Shown here in pieces: positions 9,346 to 19,493 of a DNA stretch of 51,425 nt. The stretch lies in assembly GCA_003554785.1 (NCBI GenBank), contig PWHG01000067.1:1-51425 (forward strand), given 5' to 3'. The notes beneath the pieces are model-generated. The model did not search any database and was not told the origin of the DNA. It was given only the letters and a program-made list of their open reading frames with translations. Source of the DNA: Candidatus Falkowiibacteriota bacterium. Its GTDB lineage: Bacteria > Patescibacteriota > Patescibacteriia > Patescibacteriales > UBA12465. A program made the translations under genes and the position numbers. The first letter of the stretch is position 1. Each line of letters opens with the position of its first letter.

Positions 9346-9370
9346 GCACAGATTTTTTAATATAAATAAT

Positions 9371-9901
9371 ATGCCAAAAACTAAAAATGAAAAAAAAGAA
9401 ATTTTAAAAAACTTAGAAGATAAAATTTCTCAATCTAAATCAATAATTTTTGCCGGTTTTGATTCCTTGGAAGTAAAAGAGAATGAAGAATTAAGAGAGA
9501 AATTAAGACAAGAAAATAGTGAGTATTTAGTGGCTAAAAAAACTTTAATAAAATTAGCTTTTGAAAAACAAGGGATTAAAAATCTAGATGTTGATAGTTT
9601 AACTGGAAAAGTAGCAGCTGTATTTGCTTATGGAGATGAAATTTCCCCAGCTAAAACTATTGAGAAATTTAGAAAAAATAAAGAAGATAAATTATATTTT
9701 CTTGGCGGACTTTTAGAAGGAGAAATGATAAGCCAAGAAAAAGTAGATGCTTTAGCTAAACTTCCAAGCAGAGAAGAGTTATATGCCAAAATTGTCGGTT
9801 CAATTAACTCACCAATTTCAGGTCTTGTAAATGCGTTGGCAGGTAATTTACGTAATTTAGTTTATGCTTTAAAAGCTATTGAAGAACAAAAAAATAATTA
9901 A
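9371..9901 (+). CDS. rplJ: 50S ribosomal protein L10 (start moved from 9338 to the ATG at 9371)
   Basis: MPKTKNEKKEILKNLEDKISQSKSIIFAGF; upstream extension overlaps the leader stem. Confidence 0.93.
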   Translation: MPKTKNEKKEILKNLEDKISQSKSIIFAGFDSLEVKENEELREKLRQENSEYLVAKKTLIKLAFEKQGIKNLDVDSLTGKVAAVFAYGDEISPAKTIEKFRKNKEDKLYFLGGLLEGEMISQEKVDALAKLPSREELYAKIVGSINSPISGLVNALAGNLRNLVYALKAIEEQKNN

Positions 9902-9926
9902 TTAATAAAATAATAATTTTAAAATT

Positions 9927-10349
9927 ATGTCTGAAGAAAAAAAAGAAGAAGGCACTACAGAAAATGTAGAAGTGCCTAAAAAATTTAAATCATTAGTTGA
10001 AGAAATTGAAAAAATGTCAGTTCTTGATTTAGCTGAATTTGTTAAAATTTTAGAAGATAAATTTGGCGTATCTGCTTCTGCTCCAGCAATGATGGCTGCT
10101 CCTCAAGGAAATGGTCAAGAAGAAGCAGCTCCAGAAAAAGATAGTTTTGACATTGAAATTAGTGAAAGTGGAAGTAATAAAATCAATGTTATTAAAGCTG
10201 TTAGAGAGATCACTGAGATGGGCTTAAAAGAAGCTAAAGACTTAGTTGACTCTGCACCTAAAGTATTGAAGGAAGAAGTTAAAAAAGAAGAAGCTGAAGA
10301 AATTAAAGCTAAACTAGAAGAAGCTGGCGCTAAAGTAACTTTAAAGTAA
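9927..10349 (+). CDS. rplL: 50S ribosomal protein L7/L12
   Basis: [56 protein letters not shown]. Confidence 0.97.
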   Translation: MSEEKKEEGTTENVEVPKKFKSLVEEIEKMSVLDLAEFVKILEDKFGVSASAPAMMAAPQGNGQEEAAPEKDSFDIEISESGSNKINVIKAVREITEMGLKEAKDLVDSAPKVLKEEVKKEEAEEIKAKLEEAGAKVTLK

Positions 10350-10372
10350 ATTATTACTTTAAAAGCATAACA

Positions 10373-10401
10373 AAAATCATCGCGTTTGCGATGATTTTTT
10401 G
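10373..10401 (+). terminator. Terminator after rplL
   Basis: AAAATCATCGC-gttt-GCGATGATTTT + T run. Confidence 0.85.
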
Positions 10402-10430
10402 TATTTAAAATTATTTATATTAAAACTTTT

Positions 10431-12725
10431 CTAAAAGGAAAAACTATAAATCTTTGTATCTGATAAAAGATAAACTCTTTCTAATTGATGATCAATGCTT
10501 AAATCAAAAACATCTTCTAGGTCGGGGAATTGATATTGAGACTCAAAGCTACCATCGTAATTATATTTTACTAAGCGCAAACTTTGTCTATCAAATATAT
10601 ATAAGCTATTTTCATTGGTAATTAATTTACTAGCACTATTTAAAGGTGGGTCAATATTATCTAAATTAAAGTCATCATCATTTTCTCCAAGATATAGTCT
10701 TAAAATATTTGCATCATTTTCTAAAACCCAAATTTCAGCAGTTACTGCCATATCTATTGCTGAGGAAAGATTAACATCTTCTTGCAACCAGTTACTAAAT
10801 TGCTCGAAGGAGTTAGCAGGAGAATGTCGAAAAATACTATTTTCAGCTGAATGAAGACTATACAACAAATCATTTACCTCATAAATATCTAAGGCATTGG
10901 TTTTTTTATCAACCAAACCAGAAACAGCTATGTTTTCATACTGACCATCAATATCAACTTGAACTATATTCTCATCATCTAAATAATTTATTTTGTCATC
11001 ATAGACAAAAGGAATTTCTAAATTTAAATCTCCACTAGTATTAATTAAAGTAGATGAAGTTTCTTTTTCATCACTATTGTAAATATAGATAATTTTTCCA
11101 GCTGGATCACTAACATATAAATTATTATCAATTATTGATAAATTTCTAGGCTCAGCTGAAGAGTTTAAGTCAACAGTATCAAATAATTTTTCCGGTTCAT
11201 TAATTATAGTTAACTTTTGAATTTCCCGCCTTGATTCTTGCAAATTATTTTGCCAAGTTGTCAAAAGTTCTTCTTGCTCTTCATTTAATGCTTCAAGTTC
11301 AGAGATTTCATCACTAATTTCACCTATAATTAACTTAGCTCCGTCTTCATTGTCATATAATAAATAACTTTCAATTAAATCATATCGATCTTGAATTTCT
11401 TCAATTGTAGCCATAAATTGTTCATTGTGCTCTTGCAATCTTTTTTGACGATTAGTAATTGATATACTAATAATTAAAACAATTAATAATAATGCGACAG
11501 AAATAATTAGTAATTTTCGTTTAGGGTGTAAAGTTTTGAAATTTTTAAAAATATCAGTAAATGAATTTGACCAAAAATTAGGAGTAAATAAATTGACAAT
11601 AAAATTTTTAATGGTTTTAATAAATTTAAAAAACAGGGAACTAGATTTAACCACTTCAATTTTAGTTTTAATGTCAATGCTTGATTTAGGGTCACTAGAA
11701 TTGTCAACTACCTCTTTTTTTTGCTCTTTAGTTTTTTCAACAGCTTGTTTTACCTTTTTATCTTTAATTTTAAGAAAAGGAAATAATTTTTTGAAAAAAT
11801 TAGAAATTTTTGATAAAAAATCATCAAAATTATTTTTAAATTTTGACTTATCAAAAAAACCAGTAGGGGACAACATATCCTCAGTTTTTCTTTCTGTGTG
11901 TTTTAAAGTAGAAATTGAGCTTTGAGCCGATAAATTTTCTAATATTTCTTCTTTTTCATCTTGCTCACTTAAACCTAAGGTATTTTTAATAATAATTCCC
12001 AAAAAGGGAGCATACGAATTAACTTTAGCTAATGATTGTTTCATTTGCTCAGTAGCTACCATTGGAGGTAACTTACTAATAATTAAAACCATCTCTTTTG
12101 TAGACAAATATTCAGGTAAATTTTCATTGGTAAAGAAAAAATAGGAAGCACTAGGAATTTCACCACTAACTACAGAAGAAAATATTTTAAAATTTTTCAT
12201 TCGTTCACTCACTACTTGCTCATCCTCTTGATCTTGATAATCACTTCTTTCAACATCAGAAGCACTGGATTCAACATTAATGATTTCATATTGATCAGCT
12301 TTCTTATAAATTAAATAAGCACGATTACGACCAAAGTTTGAAAAAAATAATTGATTTTCATAAATTAAGCCAATAGTAATATTAAAATCACTTGATTTAA
12401 CTCGGATATTTTCCGAAATTAAAAATTCCGATAAAGCTCGATTTAGTTTAGTTAAAAAAGCTTCAAAAATATTTTCCAGTTTTAAACCTTCTATTTTATC
12501 TCGTAAAAATATTTTTTCGTCTTGATAATAATATTGATCAATACCATTTATTAAAAAATCATATATTTTCTTAGCGTCAGCTTTTTTTGCCTCTAACTCA
12601 AAGAGGATAAATACTTTACCGGCAACTTGTTGAGTTAGGTTATCTGGTTGAGCTACATACACCTCTCGATGGCCACTTGAGCTTTTAGCCAGGTTGAGCA
12701 TTAAGGAAGAAATTTTATGATACAT
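10431..12725 (-). CDS. Large membrane protein: N-term PP2C-like (probably inactive) domain, single TM, C-term beta-propeller-like region
   Basis: SDFNITIGLIYENQLFFSNFGRNRAYLIYKK PP2C-like strands; TM LLIISVALLLIVLIISISI; repeated YVSDPAGKIIYIYN-type blades. Confidence 0.6.
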   Translation of the reverse strand: MYHKISSLMLNLAKSSSGHREVYVAQPDNLTQQVAGKVFILFELEAKKADAKKIYDFLINGIDQYYYQDEKIFLRDKIEGLKLENIFEAFLTKLNRALSEFLISENIRVKSSDFNITIGLIYENQLFFSNFGRNRAYLIYKKADQYEIINVESSASDVERSDYQDQEDEQVVSERMKNFKIFSSVVSGEIPSASYFFFTNENLPEYLSTKEMVLIISKLPPMVATEQMKQSLAKVNSYAPFLGIIIKNTLGLSEQDEKEEILENLSAQSSISTLKHTERKTEDMLSPTGFFDKSKFKNNFDDFLSKISNFFKKLFPFLKIKDKKVKQAVEKTKEQKKEVVDNSSDPKSSIDIKTKIEVVKSSSLFFKFIKTIKNFIVNLFTPNFWSNSFTDIFKNFKTLHPKRKLLIISVALLLIVLIISISITNRQKRLQEHNEQFMATIEEIQDRYDLIESYLLYDNEDGAKLIIGEISDEISELEALNEEQEELLTTWQNNLQESRREIQKLTIINEPEKLFDTVDLNSSAEPRNLSIIDNNLYVSDPAGKIIYIYNSDEKETSSTLINTSGDLNLEIPFVYDDKINYLDDENIVQVDIDGQYENIAVSGLVDKKTNALDIYEVNDLLYSLHSAENSIFRHSPANSFEQFSNWLQEDVNLSSAIDMAVTAEIWVLENDANILRLYLGENDDDFNLDNIDPPLNSASKLITNENSLYIFDRQSLRLVKYNYDGSFESQYQFPDLEDVFDLSIDHQLERVYLLSDTKIYSFSF

Positions 12726-12819
12726 AAAAAAATATTAAAATTTTATATTTGACTTGTGTCTATATATATTATACTATAAAATAAATAACAGTCAAAGACT
12801 TTTTAAATTTTATATAAAT

Positions 12820-13431
12820 ATGCTAGCAAAATTATTTGGCTCATTATGCCGAGTAAAAATATTAAAAACTTTTTTACTTAACTCCGACAAAAAGTTCTAC
12901 ACAAGACAGTTAGCAAGAGACTTAAATTTACAAGTAAATGCCGTTCGTCGAGAACTCAATAATTTAACTAAAATTGGTATAATTAAGCCAGAAAAAGACA
13001 CAGTCAAGGGAAGAAAATTTTTTTCTTGTGAAAAAAAATCCATACTTTTCAATGAATTAAAAGCTTTATTTTGCAAAGCTCAATTATTATCTTCACAAGA
13101 TTTTGTCGAGAACCTACAAAAAATGTATACACCAAAATTTATTATGTTGTGTGGTTTTTTTGTTGGTGATAGCAATGCTCAAACAGATTTATTCATTGTT
13201 GGAAACTTTAAAAAAAATCAAATTATAAAATTAATTTCTCAACTAGAAAAAGATGTTAATCGAGAAATTAACTATACTATAATGACTCAATCAGAGTTTA
13301 TATATCGTCGCCAAATTGTTGATAGATTTTTAAGTGATCTACTAAAAAGAAAGCATAAAATTATTGTTGGCCAAGAAATGCTAGAAGATGAAAAATTAGC
13401 AGAAGCCAACTCTAAGGTTCCGGTTAAATAA
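12820..13431 (+). CDS. Winged-helix regulator with C-terminal nucleotidyltransferase-like domain
   Basis: MLAKLFGSLCRVKILKTFLLNSDKKFYTRQLARDLNLQVNAVRRELNNLTKIGII; GDSNAQTDLFIVGNF...REINYTIMTQSEF; ORF-track start 12754 likely too early. Confidence 0.65.
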   Translation: MLAKLFGSLCRVKILKTFLLNSDKKFYTRQLARDLNLQVNAVRRELNNLTKIGIIKPEKDTVKGRKFFSCEKKSILFNELKALFCKAQLLSSQDFVENLQKMYTPKFIMLCGFFVGDSNAQTDLFIVGNFKKNQIIKLISQLEKDVNREINYTIMTQSEFIYRRQIVDRFLSDLLKRKHKIIVGQEMLEDEKLAEANSKVPVK

Positions 13432-13435
13432 GTTT

Positions 13436-15292
13436 ATGTATACATTAAATCAAATACTTTCCTATATCTACAAGAGTCTAAAAATTCTTTTTATTATTTT
13501 GGGCTCTTTATTTGTTTTAACTCTTATTATCTTTTTAATTAATTTTAACAGTTGGCAATCAATTATAAAAAACAGCTATAGTGCTAGAGATAATCTCTAT
13601 TCTAGTTTATATAGTTTACTTGATTCTGATTTAAATAAAGCTCAAGAGCAAGCACAAATTGCTCAATATAATTTCAAGCAAACAAGCGCTGACATTGAAA
13701 ATATAAAAAATACTAATCCATTTTTTAGTCTTCCTTTTTTAAGAAAAGAAATAAATAATCTTAAAAGACTTAGTCAAACCGGTGAGCTTCTTAGCAATAG
13801 TTTTCTTTCCGCTAGTGATTTAATTTATCAACTTGAAGATACGGTTAAAGTCTTTAATCGTCCAGGATCATTTACACTTGAAGATAGAAAAAATTTAATT
13901 GCTTTTGGTTTTGAACATGAACCAGAATTAGCTGGTTTAAAAGCTAATCTTGATTTAGCTCTGTATAATTTAGATAAAATTGAAAATTCTTTTTTTACTC
14001 TTCCTATTGAAAATGAAATTACTAAATTAAAAACTCAACTAAATGAAACAGAAGTTTTATTAGCTCGAGCTTTACCAATACTTAGACTTTTACCCACTCT
14101 TGGTGGTTGGCCTGAGAGTAGTCATTTTTTAATCTTATTTCAAAACAATGATGAACTTAGACCAACTGGAGGCTTTATTGGCTCTTTGGCAACTTTGGAA
14201 GTTTCTGATTTAGGTGAAAACATTGATATGCAAGTTAGTGATGTCTATCACTATGATATGCCTTCAATAAAACATTTAGAGACTAATCCACCTGAGCCAA
14301 TTGCCAGATATATGGGCCTAAAAAATTGGTATTTAAGAGACTCAAATTGGTCTCCAGATTTTCCCACAAGTGCTAAATTTATTGAACAATTATTTTACCA
14401 GGAAAGCAGTTACGCAGATAAACAGTTTCATGATTTAGATGCAATTTTTGCAGTTACACCTCAGTTTGTAGCTAAATTAATTGAACTAACTGGTCCAATT
14501 GAACTAGATGGTGAAACCTATAATGCTAAAAACTTACAAGCTCTTTTACAATATCAAACTGGAATTGGTTACAGAGATGAAGATATTGAATCCTGGGATA
14601 GAAAAGATATTATTCAAGATTTAGCTATGATATTAAAAGATCGTTTAAAAAATATAAGTAATTTTCAAACTTTAGAATTATTTCAAATTCTTGACCAAGC
14701 AATTATAAAAAAAGATCTACAAGCCTATTTTACAAACCCACAAAATCAAAACTTAGCTCAAAGCTTAGAAGTTGATGGTAAAATAGCTTCAGTTGACCAT
14801 GATTACCTAATGATTGTTGATGCTAATCTAGCTGCTTTTAAAACTGATGCAGTAATGAGAAAAAATTGGTACTATAAATTAGAAAAAAGAGATAATGATT
14901 TAATCGCTAATTTATACCTGAATTATCAACATGACGGTGGATTTGATTGGCGAACCACTCGCTATCAAAGCTATACACGAATATTAACTCCAAAGGGAAG
15001 TCAATTGCTATCAATTGAAAATGCTTCTGATTTAAAAGTTGAAGACAACAATGAATTAAATAAAACAATTATTGGCTTTTATTTTTCCGTTGAACCAAGT
15101 CAAAGCAAACAAATTAAAATTTCCTATAAATTACCTGACAAAATAAAAAATCAGGTAGAAGATAATAACTATAAACTTTATCTACAAAGACAGGCCGGAA
15201 GTCGTATAAATTCTTTTAAATTTGAGTTCCTAAACCAACCACCATTGACAAATAAGTTAGAAAATGATAAGTTAATTAGAATCTTTAAATAA
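13436..15292 (+). CDS. DUF4012 domain membrane protein
   Basis: LGGWPESSHFLILFQNNDELRPTGGFIGSLATLEV signature. Confidence 0.88.
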   Translation: MYTLNQILSYIYKSLKILFIILGSLFVLTLIIFLINFNSWQSIIKNSYSARDNLYSSLYSLLDSDLNKAQEQAQIAQYNFKQTSADIENIKNTNPFFSLPFLRKEINNLKRLSQTGELLSNSFLSASDLIYQLEDTVKVFNRPGSFTLEDRKNLIAFGFEHEPELAGLKANLDLALYNLDKIENSFFTLPIENEITKLKTQLNETEVLLARALPILRLLPTLGGWPESSHFLILFQNNDELRPTGGFIGSLATLEVSDLGENIDMQVSDVYHYDMPSIKHLETNPPEPIARYMGLKNWYLRDSNWSPDFPTSAKFIEQLFYQESSYADKQFHDLDAIFAVTPQFVAKLIELTGPIELDGETYNAKNLQALLQYQTGIGYRDEDIESWDRKDIIQDLAMILKDRLKNISNFQTLELFQILDQAIIKKDLQAYFTNPQNQNLAQSLEVDGKIASVDHDYLMIVDANLAAFKTDAVMRKNWYYKLEKRDNDLIANLYLNYQHDGGFDWRTTRYQSYTRILTPKGSQLLSIENASDLKVEDNNELNKTIIGFYFSVEPSQSKQIKISYKLPDKIKNQVEDNNYKLYLQRQAGSRINSFKFEFLNQPPLTNKLENDKLIRIFK

Positions 15293-15296
15293 GAAT

Positions 15297-15968
15297 ATGC
15301 AAACTAAAGCTGAAAAATATCTAATTAAAGTTATTTTAAAATTATTCAGAAAAATAGAAAATATCCCTTATATCATTAATTTAGGAGCTAGCAAAAGCAC
15401 AATTATTGAAGAGGCGATAATTAAAGAAAACTTTTTCTTTATTGAAGATCGCTGTGATATTGAGGATTGTAAAGTTAAGGCTGATTATGTAAAAAACTCA
15501 TATACTTGTCCACTAGAAAATATGGAAGTTATTTCCAGTAATCAATATGACCTCGCCTTTGCAAATTTTGTCTTTGAACATGTTGAAAATTCACAAAATG
15601 CAGTAAAAGAGATATTTAGAATATTAAAACCTAAAAGTAAGCTAGTAATTAGCCTATCAAACCCTCAAGCTCCTGAATTTATATTAGCTAAATACACACC
15701 AACTAGTTTTCATCAGTTATTTAGAAAAAAAGGGCACGATAGCGCTCATCCAGTAAAATACAGCTACAAAAGTATTAATAACTTAAAGAAAATATTTAAG
15801 GAAAATAGCTTTAAGTTAATAGAAGAGAAGAGGTTTGCTTTCACCTATGGTTATTTATATAGATTTTTTATTATTAACTATTTAAGCTTAGTTTATGATA
15901 AATTACTTGAAATACTTAGATTAGAGAAAATTAAAAGTCACGTAGTTTTAGTACTTGAAAAAAATTAA
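15297..15968 (+). CDS. Class I SAM-dependent methyltransferase
   Basis: YIINLGAS...YDLAFANFVFEHVENSQNAVKEIFRILKPKSKLVISLSNP. Confidence 0.75.
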   Translation: MQTKAEKYLIKVILKLFRKIENIPYIINLGASKSTIIEEAIIKENFFFIEDRCDIEDCKVKADYVKNSYTCPLENMEVISSNQYDLAFANFVFEHVENSQNAVKEIFRILKPKSKLVISLSNPQAPEFILAKYTPTSFHQLFRKKGHDSAHPVKYSYKSINNLKKIFKENSFKLIEEKRFAFTYGYLYRFFIINYLSLVYDKLLEILRLEKIKSHVVLVLEKN

Positions 15969-16008
15969 ATTAAAATAAATTAATTGTACATTCAAAAAAA
16001 ATTGAAAA

Positions 16009-17097
16009 ATGAAAAGACTAGTAGTAGTACTAATTGTCTTTGTCCTGGGATTATTTGGCATTAAGATGCATGAGTCAAAAGATTTAAAAAAAATTGAAGA
16101 ATCTTTTTTCTCAGCTAATCATACTGCCAGGTATTGGACAAGTCCAATTATCAGACCAGAAAATGTAGAAAATTTAGCTAAAACTGATTTGTTAATTGTT
16201 GATGTAGAAAATATGTTCAACAATTATAATCATTTAGTGGAAATCAAGAAAAAAAATCCAGACTTGAAATTGATTTGCTACACCAATCCGATGGAGATTT
16301 GGACGACTAAATACGATAATCGTCCTTGGCAAAACTCAGTGATTGATGAAATTGTAAATAACAGACCAGAATGGATATTGCGGCAAACAATTTACAATGA
16401 AAGGTCACTAGTAACATTTTGGCCTGGAATGACAATGTTAAACCTTTCAACGGCTTGTCCAAGAGAAGGTTGGAGACGATATTATTCCTGGATGGCTAGA
16501 AAGCTAAATCGCGAAGTTTTATCTGACACGATTTGGGATGGTTATTTCATGGATAATTGTACTCCCAATATTTCTTGGGTATCACCAGGAAATATTGACA
16601 TAAACAATGATGGTCAACCCAACTTGGATCAAAGAATTGACCAGAGTTGGGAAAGAGGTGTTAGACGATTCTTGCGTCGAATTCGCCGAAGCAATAATGA
16701 TGATTTCATTATTATTGGCAACAAAGGTGATCATTATTATCTAGACATTGTGGATGGAAAAATGTTTGAAAATTTTCCCAATGCTTGGCTTGGTGATGAG
16801 TGGGCTGAGGGATTTGAACAATCAATTGAAAATGCCAAAAAAACCGGAGCCTATACCATTTTTAGTATAAACTCAGGAGAAGTAGAATTTGGTCTAGCTA
16901 GTGCCTTGCTTCTAGATAATGTTTATCTAGCGATAGGACAGGATGATGATCAAATTTATCAAGAGTTTATGATTGATCTTGGTAAGCCACTTGGACCTTA
17001 TTACAGAGAAGGGGATAAATATATTCGCCACTTTGAAAAGGGAAAAGTAGTAGTATCCCCACTACAAAGAAAAGGGGAAATAAGGGCTACAGTTTAG
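16009..17097 (+). CDS. Putative glycoside hydrolase (GHL15-like), secreted/membrane-anchored
   Basis: LLIVDVEN, FWPGMTMLNLS, WDGYFMDN, MFENFPNAW; parallel motifs in the 37290-39305 product. Confidence 0.65.
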   Translation: MKRLVVVLIVFVLGLFGIKMHESKDLKKIEESFFSANHTARYWTSPIIRPENVENLAKTDLLIVDVENMFNNYNHLVEIKKKNPDLKLICYTNPMEIWTTKYDNRPWQNSVIDEIVNNRPEWILRQTIYNERSLVTFWPGMTMLNLSTACPREGWRRYYSWMARKLNREVLSDTIWDGYFMDNCTPNISWVSPGNIDINNDGQPNLDQRIDQSWERGVRRFLRRIRRSNNDDFIIIGNKGDHYYLDIVDGKMFENFPNAWLGDEWAEGFEQSIENAKKTGAYTIFSINSGEVEFGLASALLLDNVYLAIGQDDDQIYQEFMIDLGKPLGPYYREGDKYIRHFEKGKVVVSPLQRKGEIRATV

Positions 17098-17107
17098 CCC
17101 TTTTTTT
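17082..17107 (+). terminator. Terminator overlapping the stop codon of the 16009-17097 CDS
   Basis: AAGGGCT...AGCCCTT + T7; TAG lies in the hairpin. Confidence 0.8.
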
Positions 17108-17137
17108 ATTTTAATTTATCAGTTATTATTATAATAT

Positions 17138-18433
17138 ATGTTAGAAATTTTAATTTTACTTACAATTTTAATTTTTGTTTTATTTACCATCTTACCTAAA
17201 ATCGGTTTATATATTTTAGCTTTATCATTGCCACTTATTGGTATTGAGTTAAGTTTGTATAATTTAAGTATACCGATCGTTGATTTAATTGCTGTAACTT
17301 TGCTTTTAGCTTTTTTTCTTAATTATCTAATAAGTTTAGTTTCTAAAAATAAAGTCAATAAATTATCTTGGCCCTTTTTAGTGCCATTTGCTATTTTTTT
17401 GTTAATTAGTTTTTTATCAGTTATTTTTTCTGGTAACTTTAGCGATTCACTTTATTACTTTCTTCGCTGGTTAGTCTTTCTTTATTTAGCCTACATTGTA
17501 GTGCCGGCAAATATTATTAAAAATCCAAAAATATTGAAAACTACTATTGTAATGGTGTTTATTAGCTCACTTGTAGTTTTGTTTGGTGGCTTTTTATCTC
17601 TTTATGGTCAAGATATCTATGATAGTTTCTTTCGTTTGCAAGGTATAAACATATCTGGTTTTTTTCCATTTGGCAGAAATCATAATTTAATTGCAGAGTT
17701 TTTAAATATTGGCGTTTTTCTTACTTTAATTATTAGGGAATTTTTAAAAAGTCAACGTGAGAAAAATTTAGCTGATGTTTTATTTGTTTTATTTACTTTT
17801 GGAATTATATTAACTTTTTCCCGAGCCGCTTGGATTACTTTAATTTTACAATTAATTGTTTATTTAGGCTTTAAGGCTTACTACAAAAAAAGAGAAAGAA
17901 TTCCAATTGTCTTAATTAGTCTTTTATTTCTAATTATCATCTCACCACTTTTTTTCCGCATGGAAAGACTCCAAGATGCCAATATTGGCTCAACTCAGAG
18001 TCGAGTGCTTTTAAACAATGTAGCAATTAATGCAGTTAAGGAGAAACCAATACTAGGTCATGGGAGTGGGGAATTTATAAATTTAGTTGATAAAGATATT
18101 CGTTTCAGGGCTCAGCATGGAGAAGCAATTGATGCCCATGGTGTACTTGCTAAAGTTTTAGCAGAAAGTGGAATATTTGGTTTAGTTGCCTGGCTCTTTA
18201 TTGTCTTATATTTATTTAAAATTACAGTGCTAGCAATAAAAAGATATTACCCTAAAATCTCTTGGATACTTCCACTTTGCCTGGCTGTTTGGGGCGGCTT
18301 GTTTTTTCAACTATTTAACACCTCGTACTTTAAAGGAAAAGTCTGGCTTCCAATACTACTTCTATTTTTAGCTATTAAATTTTTAGACGAGAAATATGTC
18401 AAAAAAAATAAAAATACTACATATATTACCTAA
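17138..18433 (+). CDS. O-antigen ligase/polymerase (Wzy/WaaL-like) multi-pass membrane protein
   Basis: TFSRAAWITL; KPILGHGSGEFI; DAHGVLAKVLAESGIFGLVAWL. Confidence 0.82.
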   Translation: MLEILILLTILIFVLFTILPKIGLYILALSLPLIGIELSLYNLSIPIVDLIAVTLLLAFFLNYLISLVSKNKVNKLSWPFLVPFAIFLLISFLSVIFSGNFSDSLYYFLRWLVFLYLAYIVVPANIIKNPKILKTTIVMVFISSLVVLFGGFLSLYGQDIYDSFFRLQGINISGFFPFGRNHNLIAEFLNIGVFLTLIIREFLKSQREKNLADVLFVLFTFGIILTFSRAAWITLILQLIVYLGFKAYYKKRERIPIVLISLLFLIIISPLFFRMERLQDANIGSTQSRVLLNNVAINAVKEKPILGHGSGEFINLVDKDIRFRAQHGEAIDAHGVLAKVLAESGIFGLVAWLFIVLYLFKITVLAIKRYYPKISWILPLCLAVWGGLFFQLFNTSYFKGKVWLPILLLFLAIKFLDEKYVKKNKNTTYIT

Positions 18434-19493
18434 TTTAAGCGGTGGGGGTGCGGAAAAAGTTTGCCTGCAAATTCTAATTGGTTTAGATAAAAATAAATTT
18501 AGAACCTATCTTTTATTATTTAAAGACAACGACAAACAAGTTGGAATAATTGAAAAAAGGCAATTAGAGAGATCGGGAGTCAAGATTATTTCTTTGAAAA
18601 AAAAATATTTATTTGATTTTATTAATTTTTTTCAAATAATAAAAAACCTAAATAAAATTAAAGCTGATGTTTTGCATTGTCATTTAGGCGGCGATGTTTA
18701 TGGACCACTGGCAAGCTACTTTATAAAAAAACCTAAGATTATCTCAACTGAACACAATATTAATATCTCAGAGAAAAGATTAGCTAACTTTCTTAAAAGA
18801 CTTAGTGTGGGAAGAATTGATAAAATATTGGCAGTCTCAAAAGCAGTTAAAAGAGATGCGATAAAGCGATATAATATTAATGAAAGAAAAATTGATATAG
18901 TATATAATGGAGTTGATTTAAATTACTATAATTTAGAAACTAAAAAAAGACCTAAAAATGAACCAATAATTTTAGGCTCAATGGGTAGATTAAATAAACA
19001 AAAAGGCCATAGTGATTTAATAAAAGCTTGCTCACTGCTAAAAAATCAAAACTATATATTAGAGATTGCTGGAGAAGGGTATTTAAAAGAATCTTTGGAA
19101 AAACAAATTAGTAGTTTAGGTTTAGAAAATAGAATTAGTTTAGTTGGTCAAGTAAATAGCCAAAATTGGTTAAATAAAATTGACATTTTTGTTATGCCAT
19201 CTCGCTGGGAAGGTTTAGGTTTAGCTATTCTAGAAGCAGCTGCGAGCAGAAAACCAATTATTGCCAGCTCAGTTGATGGGATACTGGAGATATTGGATAA
19301 TAAAAATAGCTTTTTATATGAAAACAAAAACTTAGATCAATTAACAAAAAATATTGATTTTCTTTTAACTAATCTAAACAGTCAGGTTGTTCAAGAAAAA
19401 ATTGAATTAGCCTATAGTTTAGTTAAAAGTAAGTTTAGTTTAAATAAAATGATAGAAAATTACCAAACTATTTATGAAAATATTACAGGTTAA
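18396..19493 (+). CDS. GT4-family glycosyltransferase
   Basis: ILPNLSGGGAEKVCLQILIGL; MPSRWEGLGLAILEAAASRKPIIAS. Confidence 0.88.
   Translation: MSKKIKILHILPNLSGGGAEKVCLQILIGLDKNKFRTYLLLFKDNDKQVGIIEKRQLERSGVKIISLKKKYLFDFINFFQIIKNLNKIKADVLHCHLGGDVYGPLASYFIKKPKIISTEHNINISEKRLANFLKRLSVGRIDKILAVSKAVKRDAIKRYNINERKIDIVYNGVDLNYYNLETKKRPKNEPIILGSMGRLNKQKGHSDLIKACSLLKNQNYILEIAGEGYLKESLEKQISSLGLENRISLVGQVNSQNWLNKIDIFVMPSRWEGLGLAILEAAASRKPIIASSVDGILEILDNKNSFLYENKNLDQLTKNIDFLLTNLNSQVVQEKIELAYSLVKSKFSLNKMIENYQTIYENITG

Noticed and set aside
9338-9370. N-terminal extension MVMHRFFNINN of L10 in the ORF track
   Set aside because: Overlaps the L10 leader closing stem; canonical L10 start is at 9371.
12760-12790. 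TGTCTATATATATTATACTATAAAA as a dif-like site
   Set aside because: Looks like an AT-rich promoter region between divergent genes; no convincing XerC/XerD half-sites.
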